From Eretmocerus hayati (taxonomy: Eukaryota; Arthropoda; Insecta; Hymenoptera; Aphelinidae), in the NCBI GenBank assembly GCA_029851415.1, contig CM056742.1, forward strand, positions 97,198,976 to 97,262,975: a stretch of DNA of 64,000 nt. Direction: 5' to 3'. The stretch's first letter is position 1; each line of letters opens with the position of its first letter. Below, piece after piece: positions 42,627 to 51,991 of this stretch. The notes below the pieces were generated by a model. The model saw only the letters and a program-made list of their open reading frames with translations, did not search any database and was not told where the DNA came from. Made by a program: the position numbers and the translations under genes.

Positions 42627-42741
42627 CACTCACGAGGGACTTGAACTGTCCGCCTCTGTCCCACTCTCACTCATTGACATAACCTATGCTCCCGTGAGTG
42701 CAACAAAGACAAAAGTGGACAGTTCAAGTCCCTCGTGAGTG
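42627..42741. mobile_element. Small TA-flanked MITE
   Basis: 115 bp with 26 bp perfect inverted repeats beginning CACTCACGAGGGACTTGAAC, flanked by TA (42625-42626 and 42742-42743). The left TA is shared with the right end of the Tc1-type MITE, so one of the two used the other's target duplication as its site. Confidence 0.85.
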
Positions 42742-42934
42742 TACATAGTTTTAAAATTGAGTAAATAATGTAAGTCAGTAAAAACGCCGATAAAAACAGG
42801 GTTGAGGGGGCTCGAAAAATTTAAAATTGATTGGAAAAATCTATTTTTTTTAAATTGAGTAAACAATGTAAGTTAGTAAAAACGCTGATAAAACCAGGAG
42901 CGAGATTTGAGAAAATAAAAAAAAATCTTCCCAA

Positions 42935-43003
42935 CGGGATTTGAACCTGGATCCGCGGGACTGCAGGCCTACTTGCTAACCACTCGGCTATCCGGACAGT
43001 TGA
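42935..43003 (-). repeat. tRNA-like SINE head
   Basis: On the minus strand there is an A-box ATAGCCGAGTGGTTAGC and, about 35 nt later, a B-box GGTTCAAATCCC. The D-arm is well preserved, but the T-arm and acceptor stem do not pair, so it is a tRNA-derived repeat and not a working tRNA gene. Confidence 0.55.
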
Positions 43004-43452
43004 CATTGTAGGAACAAAAAGTGTATATGAACCACAAACATGTACATGGACTTGCGAATTGAGCGCTTAGGTTTAAAAAGTAAACATGAATTAATTTATT
43101 AGGTTGAGAGGATCCGCCCGGGACGGCGCGCAGCGCCGTCCCGAGCGGCTCTGTATAGAGCGCTCTCGCGGGATATACAGGAACGCGGAACGATGGGACC
43201 TTCCGTGCCTCTACAGTTTACCTTTTTAAAATTGGATGCAAATATCCAAAAACATTTGAAAAACTGAAATAATATCTTTTTGTGTAACTATAATCATATG
43301 ATCAATAAAACTTGGTACTACTACTAAGAAAAAAAAAAAATGTTTCAAGTCATCATTTCCCTTGAAAGAGAGGATGGCGCTCGACGCTTTTAATTGGTGG
43401 GTGGGTTTCTCATCAATAAATCAATGCATAACTATTCAACTCTCATTTATTT

Positions 43453-45953
43453 TCATGACAATTCTAAACGAAAGTCTCCATGAGCAAAAGTATTGATGTG
43501 ATCATTGCATGTCACGCGTTTATCGTCAAATGGGTTTATAGTCAATTTTCTCTCACTAGTAGTGAACAAATGGTGATTTTTCGACACTATATTTTTTTGG
43601 TCGCAGTACAAGTACTCTCTCTCAAATAGGCAACGTTTGTAGTCTTGAAAGCTGATTTTGTTCCTCAGCACGCTTCTGTTCATTCCTTTTCCCACATTTT
43701 TCTCTTCTTCATCGTCCATCAGAATACTGTACGATTTCGATCGGATAAAAACAGCTTCTCGAATAATTCTGGGTCCATACTCAACTTTCATCAATCCTAG
43801 AACTCGTTTATTCTGCGGAATGATCCCAAACTCGTTGTCGATTGGGAAATTACTTGTATCAAACCTTTCGCTATTATTTTTTACAATTTCAGCGTAGAAA
43901 TCGCAAGAATCTAGCTTCAGGATCAGAGAGTCGGTGTCAGTATAGCAGAGCTTGCAATTTTCGGGATAATCTTTGAATTTTTCTCTCATGAATCCGTAAT
44001 AAAACTCATACATCAAATATTTTGAAAGATCGAGAATGGTTTGGCCAGCATATAATGGCTTAGTCATGTGTATGCTAGTTTGAGATAGCTCTATAGGAAC
44101 CAATTTTTTATCAAAGATCGTCATTCTCTTGAACTGTGGAAGCGAGACATAAGACTCAACCCCATATCTACCTTTCCAACGTCTAACTAATTTCAAATTC
44201 ATTCTATTGCGAATATTCTCCATGCACTTACCGAATACTGCATTATTCATTAGTTTGAACATATTAGCAGAGAAGGGGTCGGTGCTTTGCTGCCTCAGAC
44301 GAGTGTTTAAATGGATGTAACTAGCCAAGCAATCTTTCTGATCAAATTTCAGTATACGCTTGATTCTCGCGCGCAATCCTGCCTTGATTGCTTGCTTCAG
44401 AACGCGATAATGTAAAATGTAGTCTTGTTTATCGTAAAGAGTAGCCATGAGCTTCTCATTGTCGTTTACACTATTCGCAGGCACAAGTTTCTCGCAACAG
44501 TAAGGAAAACTGGCGTGTAATTCGTGGAGCTCCTTAGGATAGACGAGATCCACCTCCAAAATATATCCTGCATCCGACTCATCATCGATGGATAACACAT
44601 CAAATTCCGACACATCCTCGACCCACTCAAAATTCTGATATGGTAATTTGCAACACATACTCCTTCCGTAAAGGTTATTGACGTCAAGGTACGCGATTGT
44701 TGAGGTTGGCTGAGACGGATCGTGATCTTTCATATATTTATTATTAGCCTTAGCGTAATGCAAAGAAGCTTGACTAAGCCCCCCTCTAATACCTGCCTCG
44801 AAGAAAAGTATCATATCTATATCGGTTAGTAGTTTTAATGTTACACCCGTTTTCGAAAGCATGACATCCATTGCGTAGCTTGGAAGTGTGCAATAATGAG
44901 CGGGGTCCAAAGAATAGTTTTCTCGGCAGTTTTGTCGAAAATTTTCGAAAATATCGCTCAAGAGGCACACATCTATCTTCAAGTACAAATCAGAATACTC
45001 CCCCAAATTTTGACAGTCAAATGTATTCCACACTTGACAAGCATGCGCGTAATCGGTCTCGGATATATCTGTATCCGTCAAAATATTGAAGAATTTGTCT
45101 CGTTCGGGCATAGTTCTCTCCTTCAATCGCGAGAGGCTATTGACATGATCGTAGGGGAGAAACGATTTTTTCTCAACAAGTTTGAACACTTCCTGATCCG
45201 TCATATTTTTTTTCATGGAAATTGCATCAATCTGATCGCGAAAATTACTGTACAGAATTTTTTTGCGATAAGTCGGTAAGTAGCTCCCCAGTGTCTCAAG
45301 CTTTTCGTTCAGGAATTTTATCGAATCTATGAAAGACAGACGTATCCGAGTTCCAGGTATCATTTTGAAAAAGCAGATGTAATTTTCTGTATTGCGAGGT
45401 ATGACTTTGACCTCACCTGGGATGCTATTAGCAATACTTCTGATCAGTAGGTGCAGATCGTAATGGGCGCCATTTTGTATGATTATTGGAATGTTATACA
45501 CATTTCTGTAATTTAAATTGCAAAGCGAGTGGGCCGCTGACCGGAATTTACCTGGAATAATAATCATTTGTCTATTTAATTATGTCACTCGAATATTGAT
45601 CCGAAAAATTCTCCCTTACCTGAAAAATGATCATGATCTCGAACGGGTCGATTATCGCCATCTTTTTCTCTATCGAAAGGCTGACGACAGATGTGACAGT
45701 GAGTACTGTTTTGAAATGCTTTCTCATCTTCCTCGGACATGACCAGTGGAATGGGGTTTTTGAGTTCCTGAGCATCGGTTGCGATTAGTAGTGGTAGAAT
45801 AAGAAGAATGTGTGGAGAGAGCGAAAGAATAATCTGATACATACTTGCTCGACTTGATTTCTTTATTTCTTTAGATTTCAAATCGTTGTACAGAGTTTCC
45901 AGCCGAGCTCTATGTCCCGCCGCCCATTCTAAAGTGATTTTTGGGTATTTCAA
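43453..45953 (-). CDS. POLB: Polinton protein-primed DNA polymerase B
   Basis: Replicates the element. The main exon 45551-43453 encodes, numbering from the 45567 Met: an ExoII-like NGAHYDLHLL (near 32), ExoIII YLKIDVCLLSDIFENF (near 195), motif A YLDVNNLYGRSM (near 292), motif B LMNNAVFGKCMEN (near 436) and motif C CYTDTDSLIL (near 541). Two upstream exons (45769-45620 and 45953-45845) add a zinc-finger-like CHICRQPF...VRDHDHFSG region, found just before the exonuclease in Polinton PolB proteins. The introns at 45552-45619 and 45770-45844 have GT-AG ends. The ExoI Asp-x-Glu box, expected further upstream, was not found; 46272-45997 may hold decayed N-terminal sequence. The polymerase motifs are intact. 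Confidence 0.9.
45552..45619 (-). other. Putative 68 bp intron in PolB
   Basis: On the minus strand TTTTTCAG|GTAAGG is the donor and TTATTCCAG|GTAAATTC the acceptor. Its length is not a multiple of 3 and it contains in-frame stops; splicing joins HFSG to KFRSAAHSLCN, restoring the conserved HITGKYRGAAH-like box. Confidence 0.8.
45770..45844 (-). other. Putative 75 bp intron in PolB
   Basis: Minus-strand donor GAGCAA|GTATGT and acceptor GATGCTCAG|GAACTC. It encodes an off-family hydrophobic stretch (ILSLSPHILLILPLL) if read through. The length is divisible by 3, so frame gives no proof; the evidence is the splice sites and the break in family similarity. Confidence 0.6.
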
Positions 45954-45996
45954 AATATCCGAGATACGTTTAATCAGACAAGAAAACTTTTCTCAG

Positions 45997-46272
45997 CTAT
46001 GTAATACGTTCAGGATCATTCTGACCAAGATCTTCCTTGATTACTTCACTATACTCTGAGATGAGTTTATCACACTGCTCGGAAACTAATGTGAGAATAA
46101 TCGGTATCTTTGGAGTCGATCTCGCCATTTTCACAACTGCGAATTCGAGAGCAAAGACTGTCCTATTATACACACTCGACCCCTCAAATCTTTTACATCT
46201 CTCTCTCTCTCCAGTTTTACCTTCTTCTTCTTCTTCTTCTTCTTCTTTTGTCTCGAGGCCAATGATATGCAA
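45997..46272 (-). CDS. Short ORF upstream of PolB
   Basis: 91 codons with a Glu run from a TTC microsatellite, then MARSTPKIPIILTLVSEQCDKLISEY. It ends 43 bp before the PolB upstream exon. It may be the decayed N-terminal coding part of PolB or an independent small gene. No motif is recognised. Confidence 0.3.
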   Translation of the reverse strand: MHIIGLETKEEEEEEEEGKTGERERCKRFEGSSVYNRTVFALEFAVVKMARSTPKIPIILTLVSEQCDKLISEYSEVIKEDLGQNDPERIT

Positions 46273-46444
46273 AATGATTCAAGGTCGATAAAGAGACGAG
46301 TCACTTGGATTCACATCATTTCTTTCTCATCTCATTTTGTTTCCCGACAACCGTTGCAATATCACCAAAAAATTAGCCATCCGTAGAGGTAAATGCGTAA
46401 CAACATGAATCAATCAAAACATAATGTCGATGAATTATTTTTTA

Positions 46445-46900
46445 TTATCTTTCTTCGCAATCATGCTCAACTTTTTCAACACTTACATAGTTATCGTAGA
46501 ATGAACACTTGTAAAATATTTTAAACAATACTTTGTCCGTTCCTTTCTCGACAATCCAAAATTTGCGAACGTCTGGAGGATCGTTGAAGCGTATGTAATA
46601 GTCAACATTTTCGAGCTCTTTGAGCTGCGGGTCTAGTGCAATCAGATCGTTCTTAGATTCAAATACTCTCTTTACTCCGCAGTATTCCTGGTCCGTGACC
46701 ACCTGGGCATCGAAAGGATGATCCATCCTCGCTCCTTCTTCTCCACACTCGATCGAATAATCTTCTCCTATCCACTCGGTACACCTTCGACAAGATTTGA
46801 TACACAACTGTTCTATCTCACAAGCACGCGCGTAACTAAACTCGCGAGACAGAATAAAAAGTGGTTTGTTACTAGCAGAGAGGGGATATCTGACTAGCAT
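46445..46900 (-). CDS. Unknown Cys-containing Polinton ORF
   Basis: A 151-codon open frame beside the right end of the Polinton. It has CEIEQLCIKSCRRC, a possible zinc-binding cluster of four Cys, then HPFDAQVVTDQEYCG, a Lys/Asp/Glu-rich middle and a C-terminal YKCSFYDNYVSVEKVEHDC. It is transcribed towards PolB and diverges from the plus-strand ORF at 46,981. The family is not known to me; the frame is intact. Confidence 0.45.
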   Translation of the reverse strand: MLVRYPLSASNKPLFILSREFSYARACEIEQLCIKSCRRCTEWIGEDYSIECGEEGARMDHPFDAQVVTDQEYCGVKRVFESKNDLIALDPQLKELENVDYYIRFNDPPDVRKFWIVEKGTDKVLFKIFYKCSFYDNYVSVEKVEHDCEER

Positions 46901-46980
46901 ACCGACTCAGTTGCAACTCGCAAACAGTCTTTGCTAGCAAGTGCTCGTTTGCACACGCTTTTGAGAACTGTCCAGCGCTC

Positions 46981-47874
46981 GTGATGGGGAATGAATCCCA
47001 TATTTGCATACATTTTCTCGATAGTAGTGGCAAGACAAAGAGGACTGAACAATTACAGTCGTACGAATGGCGGAGGGTATCTAAAGATTTCCAAGTGCCA
47101 CCAGAAGAGTCAAAAATCAGTATAAACTTGCACAATGATGATGAAGTGTGTGAAAAATGTGTAGACAGTGCTCGCTTTGAATTCAACATGGTGCATCTTG
47201 ATTTATGGATCAATGATCTTTATTTTTATAGTTTCAAAACTGGCAACTATTACGATTTCTACTCAGGCTCAATAATTCAGAATGTTGGGGCACTTTGTGC
47301 AAGGAAGATTGAGCCTGAATATTCTCTCTGCAACTGTGTGCGCGAAGTTGTAAAAAAATGAGACTTCTCTTCATTATTTACAGTGCGAGAAGTAATGCGT
47401 GAATGACTTCTCGCACAGTTTTACATTTACGCACTGGTGGAGTGTGCGTGAATGTAACTTCTCGCTCTAATGCATTTTTATTCACGCACAGTTCCAAAAT
47501 ATGATGTCACGTCATCCCTCTGAATTTGGCCTTTTTTGAAAACTTCGTTTCCAAGATAATCTTGCTCGGACAGTGGTGCATTTAATTACAACTTCGCGCA
47601 CAGATGCAAAAAATAGTATACGCAACACGTGCGAGAAGTTTCCGCACTCGTTTGGCAACTTGTGCGGAAATTGACCTCCTCGCACTTGTCGCGTAATATA
47701 CTATTCCTGCGTAAATTATTCGGTAAAGTGAACAAGATTGTGTGTGGGGAAGAGATGAACAAATTAGAGCTCATTCGCTGCATCGAATCATCTAATATTG
47801 ATATTGTTGAAGAGGATGATTGGCCGACGAGCAATAGCGAGAATTTTCTACTGTGTAATGAAGGAGATGAATAA
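46981..47874 (+). pseudogene. Unknown Polinton right-end gene, interrupted by a repeat
   Basis: First part 46981-47326: MMGNESHICIHFLDSSGKTK, EWRRVSKDFQVPPEESKIS, VCEKCVDSARFEF and FYSFKTGNYYDFYSGS. The 379 bp palindromic repeat (47327-47705) then interrupts it, and an open frame continues with LRKLFGKVNKIVCGEEMN and IDIVEEDDWPTSN to the stop at 47874. If 2 bp of target duplication are also removed the two frames are in register. It lies next to the right TIR. I do not recognise the product. Confidence 0.45.
47327..47705. repeat. Palindrome-rich 379 bp interspersed repeat, copy 2
   Basis: Same length and nearly the same sequence as 2596-2974, in the same orientation. It interrupts a plus-strand ORF near the right end of the Polinton, showing that it moves. 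Confidence 0.85.
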
Positions 47875-47935
47875 AGGCTATCGATGCAACCATTATTCTT
47901 ATTTCATCCCACCTCCAGACATGGAATGAGAAAAA

Positions 47936-48431
47936 CAGAGAGACAGAGAGAGAAAGAGTTTTTGAAGCAGACGGCTGCCAGCCTTGAATCGCATCATTGC
48001 GCTCGCATCCTCGGCCATGGAAAGTCACCTGGAGCTCTATTCGATGATATATATAAGATCAAAACTGGTAGAGATTTAATGTGTGACATGTGTATTAGGT
48101 GTGTGTGTGTGTGTGTGTGTGTATGACCATATACACAGAGTGCGCGCGCGCGAGAGAGAGATAGAGAAAGAGTTTTTGCAGCAGACGGCTGCCAGCCTTG
48201 AATTGCATCATTGCGCTCGCATCCTCGGACAGGGCAAGTCACCTGGAGCTCTATTCGATGAGAAAAAGGGTCAAATCAAGGTCAAACAAAGAGCTATGCC
48301 GAGGCTACCCACCCTGGGCATTCCTATCTGATACAGCAACTCCCTGGGGGAGGTCCCCGTCTTCGTGGGGTCGCCCATTCAGATGGGGATGTCCAGGTGT
48401 CTGGCGTAGAATCGGCATAGCTCTATCTACT
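47936..48431. repeat. Right TIR of the Polinton
   Basis: Inverted copy of the left TIR, including a GT microsatellite, GCGCGCGCG runs, two copies of the GCGCTCGCATCCTCGG block and the terminal AGCTCTATCTACT. It is followed by the target duplication TAGGTA. Confidence 0.9.
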
Positions 48432-48437
48432 TAGGTA

Positions 48438-49268
48438 ACTCGAATGCCCGTGAGCCTTGATGAAAAAAGATGTTTTACCGTCAAAACAAGAGATTCAAGC
48501 AATTTTTGCCTGGAAAGCCTGTAAATTAGATGACAATGGAGGTAACGAAATGTTAAACCACTGGGCTCATATCTGAATGACTCTCTACATCTTGTAGGAG
48601 AGCAAAAGTTGATCAGGTTAAGTGTAGAAGAGAAGGTGTCGAGGAAAAAAACAGCAGACACGGACAAAGGGCCGCAAAGATGGGTCTGTCTCTTTTAGGC
48701 TTGGAATGCTTCATGGAGAAAAAGCGTTACATACAATCGATAGATTTCGGCAAGGAACATAATGGTTTGAGCATTTTTTAGATACAAGAACGTTTGTTGA
48801 AGAAAATATGCGATTTAATGGAAAAATCGATCAAAAATTTGCTTGTCACGAAAACAAAGCTTTCTCTTTAGAGTCAGCAAAACATTTGAATATTGCGCTC
48901 TCCAAACTAAAAGAAGTTCAAAATGTTATTAAATTTCTTGGAGTAAAGCTTCACATCATATAGGTATAGCGCACGAGGTGCTCCACACATGAGGAAACAG
49001 CATAAATTCATTCCGAGAAGCTTGCTCCAAATGAATCCATTTTCGTAAATCTACATGATTTAGTCCCGAATTCCTGAGATTTTCCTGATTTCCAGTGTCA
49101 ACATGACTTCTTTGAGAATTCCCTGATTTCCAGGTTCGGTAGACACCATGTAATATTTCTCACTTCTCTCGAAGTCACAGGCGAGAAATCTGATGAAAAC
49201 TAGAAACCTCAACCATACCATTCTCAGGATATATTCCAATTGTACCACTTGTCAAAACATGCATACAC
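48438..49268. other. Right flank of the Polinton, no gene found
   Basis: AT-rich with short frames on both strands and no motif I can assign. Confidence 0.4.
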
Positions 49269-49271
49269 TAA

Positions 49272-49602
49272 CAAGGAGAGCATCAGGTGTGCGAAACACG
49301 AATCTTGACAAAACTCTGAGAATCATCTTGTTTTGGTGAAAAATGAAGGTATCTCCAAGGGTTGAGTCCAATGGGCCTCCTATCTCGAGATACAGCCATG
49401 GTGGTTCGCATTGTCAGTGTATCTATATATACGACTTTTTTAAATGGGCCTATATGGACAATGTTAATCTCCACAGCTGTATCTTGGGATAGGAGGCCCA
49501 TTGGACTAAACCCTTGGAGATACCCTCATTTCTCACCAAAACAAGATAATTCCCTGCGTTTCATCAAAATCCGTGTTCCGCAGATCTGATGCTCTCCTTG
49601 TA
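49272..49602. mobile_element. MITE with TAA target duplication
   Basis: 331 bp; tips CAAGGAGAGCATCAG and inverted complement; arms of about 140 bp at high identity (shared GGTATCTCCAAGGGTT and GGCCTCCTATC). TAA flanks both sides (49269-49271 and 49603-49605), which fits PIF/Harbinger-type targets. Confidence 0.85.
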
Positions 49603-49879
49603 AGTGCTGCTCGTTCATCAGATCATTGCCCCCAAAGAGGAAAAGCACTCCCTGATTTGCCAAGAAAGGGTAAAATTTTAGACTTAACTTTCTCCAGTTA
49701 CCTGAGAAGAAATATTTTCAACATCCCGTGATGGAGACACTTGATTTTCATCAGCAATGGGAACAAACACCTTGTCTGACTCCCATTATAAGTCAACTGC
49801 ACGCACAGGTGATGATCTTTTGTGCTAATCCTAATGAGGACAAATTGTTCTTGTCTTAGGGTCTGGGCAGAGATAACCG

Positions 49880-51017
49880 GGCCGTTGGTACGGCTAGATG
49901 TGGAAAATATAGGTGGAGGGTAAGTGCTACATAGTGAGGTAGAGAGAAAGAATACGTTGTAGAAGAAGTGAGGAAGAATAGACGAGAAAAAGAGACAACG
50001 AAAGAAATATAAAGTGCAGTGGGATTTTCAAGAGGAGAATAGCTACAGTGGAAGGAAAGAAAATCCGCTGAAGAGGTCAGGAGTAACAGAAGGAGCCCAC
50101 AAGGACGACAAGATAGAATTGCGCATGCGCATCAAGAAGACAGGACAGTTGACAAGAGATACAGTGGCGCAAATTTGAAGTAAATTAATTAATTAAGTAT
50201 GGAGGCAACGATCAGGAAAATTGGGGAATTTGAATAGAAAGGAAATAACAGATATGAAGAGAATATAGAAACTATTCAAAAGATATGTGAGGAATTAACG
50301 GAAAGAGTGAATAGGATGAAATTCAAGGACGAGCAACAAGAAAAAGAGAAGCAAGGACAAAACGAAGTAGAGGAGAGGAAAGCAAGAAAAAAGCGAGAAG
50401 AGAAAGAAGCCATGGCAAATGAAAGAAGGACGGAGAAATCAACAAAGCTGAGTTACTCACCAAAAAAGCACTTGGAAGAGGTAAAGCCAAAGCACCGACA
50501 AAAAAGAACAGTGATTATCACATAAGAGAAAAAGATATAGTAAAACTTAAATCGATGGAGAAAATAGAAGAATACGATAGATAAAAAATGGAAAGTACAC
50601 GCAGGATTAATGAACTTGAAAGGAAAATGTTTGAAGACAAAGAAAAAGAAGGATATATCAAAAGGAACCCACAGTGACGATAAGGGGAAAAGACAAGTGG
50701 TGAAAAAGACAGAGAGGAATGGCGAAAGGAAAGGGCAAGATTTGGGGACATTACAGGGGAGGGTGGAAAGAGCCGAAAGAGACAGCAAGAGAAATAATTG
50801 AGTAGTGTCAGAATTAGATTTGGGAGAGGTGAATGTAGAAAACCTGATTCAGTGGTTGAGAATGAATTTAAAAATGGAGGTGAAAGTGATAGGAGTAGAG
50901 AAAATTACAGGGACTTCAAATAAGATCAGGGCAGCATGCAGAAACAGAGATACGGAAGAAAGTATAATGAAAAAGAAATTCATGTTGAAGGGTTCCGAGG
51001 TGTATATGGAGCAAAAT
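49880..51017 (+). pseudogene. LINE ORF1 remnant, Lys/Glu-rich type
   Basis: Highly charged coding sequence in several frames: ETIQKICEELTERVNRMK, VEERKARKKREEKEAM (50307-50525), then RVERAERDSKRNN and SELDLGEVNVENLIQWL, MEVKVIGVEKITGTSNKIRA, KKKFMLKGSEVYME. The last part resembles the RNA-binding domain of I/R1-like ORF1 proteins of insects. Coding similarity stops abruptly near 51,017. Stops and frame changes show it is dead. No ORF2 is found next to it. Confidence 0.5.
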
Positions 51018-51204
51018 ACGTCAACTGTCCTGGGTTGCTTTTTAGAGGGTAAAACATGTAGTTTTGAGCCATCTGTGAATGCCGTAGAACCCACATATAA
51101 AAAAGTCAATAACATCACTTTCGACGTATTGTTGCCTCAGCTTTTCAATGGCGAGGTTTGTTTTCCGGTTTTGTGTCACCATAACCTCAAAAATTAGCAA
51201 TCGA

Positions 51205-51991
51205 GTTTTGAAATGGCAATAACTCAAAATTACCCTTTTTTGTAGGTTTTTTGATCTCCCCAATCGCAAGACCAGGGAATTTTACATCGAAATAGCTCTC
51301 GAAGAGATAGGGGTTGTTCGATTTTCACTAGGAGTAGAGCAACGATGAAAGTACGAGTGCTCATTCACGTGCTGTTTACCTTTCGCAGGCGTTCTGGGCC
51401 GTTCATGAACTCGAACTAACCCATTTTTTCGTCGTCTCGATAGCCTGATTCGGAAGATTGGACAATTCTCAATGGATTTGATGATCCTTGGTGTGATTCA
51501 CAATCTCTCGTGATGAATTGAGTCCAAATGACAAGATTCCTGCTTCTACGAGGAACGAAGCACTGAATAACTGAGTCCTCTTCGTAAGCGTGACATTAGG
51601 AGTGCTTCTCTTCTTCATAATCTTATTCTCCATGGGAAGAGTCAGGAAACCAACCGTAAAACACAATTCAATCATGAACACGAATCAATTCCCCAAATAA
51701 TGTCATCAAAAATACGATAAAGGGCGTTGTATTGAATGAAAACCCTTTCGAGGCATGATTCCCGTTTTTTGAGGTTACGTTGAATCAAAATGTATAAACT
51801 AAGAACGCCCGCGAAAGGTCAACAGCACGTGAATGATCACTTGTACTTTCATCGTTGCTTTACTAATAGTGAAACTCGAAAAACCCCTATCTTTTCGAGA
51901 GCTATTTCGACGTGAAATTTCCTGATCTTCCGATTGGAAATGTCAAAAAACCTGAAAAGGGGGTAACTTAGAGTCATTATCATTTCACAAA
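51205..51991. mobile_element. Foldback element H
   Basis: Arms 51205-51400 and about 51,800-51,991 are inverted copies (shared GAAATAGCTCTCGAA, GCAACGATGAAAGTAC, ATTCACGTGCTGTT), with about 400 bp between them. There is no coding sequence of note and no clear target duplication. Confidence 0.7.

Larger units (their letters stand above)
40990..43213. mobile_element. Element F: DNA transposon with tandem-repeat interior
   Basis: Tips TAGAGGCACGGAAGGTCC and inverted complement, then a shared block with TTCCGCGTTCC; CA lies on both flanks. It cuts the end of the coiled-coil gene, and removal restores a continuous frame. The interior has about six units of a roughly 105 bp tandem repeat (core AATTGAGTAAATAAT and GCCGATAAAACCAGGG) at 41,200-41,700, continued at 42,744-42,900 after two nested MITEs. 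A tRNA-like sequence on the minus strand lies at 42,935-43,003. No transposase is encoded, so it is non-autonomous. Confidence 0.75.
39937..43267 (+). pseudogene. Polinton coiled-coil protein, spliced and interrupted
   Basis: Exon 1 is 39937-40039, followed by an 81 bp intron (40040-40120, GTAAGT...CTCAG); splicing joins MI to ADFKDKKAYYARAMDEH in frame. The protein is highly helical and charged (heptad-like FTNGIVSKMQNIEKQNQDR and VDNLFYKNQVNDSVKLF), resembling a fibre or tape-like protein. At 40,440-40,480 a perfect 18 bp inverted repeat coincides with a change of frame; the second frame continues with NGLVERLDRDIALMD and TIESLQDEIKKE. Element F (40990-43213) splits the last codons, which end at 43267, followed by AATAAA at 43,299. 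Function unknown; the integrase N-terminus shows similar coiled-coil text. Confidence 0.55.
28365..48431. mobile_element. Polinton/Maverick, full length (20.07 kb)
   Basis: The ends are AGTAGATAGAGCTATGCC and its inverted complement, with TIRs of about 0.5 kb, flanked by a perfect 6 bp duplication TAGGTA (28359-28364 and 48432-48437). A 6 bp duplication and AG-starting TIRs are what is known for Polintons. The genes inside are the diagnostic set: protein-primed PolB, retroviral-type integrase, adenain-like protease, FtsK/A32-type ATPase, major capsid and penton. At least four younger insertions (33548-34061, 36427-37568, 40990-43213, 47327-47705) account for about 4.3 kb, so the original element was near 15.8 kb. 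Frame breaks show it is no longer active. Confidence 0.95.

Noticed and set aside
42935..43003. Functional tRNA gene on the minus strand
   Set aside because: A- and B-boxes are present but acceptor and T stems do not pair.
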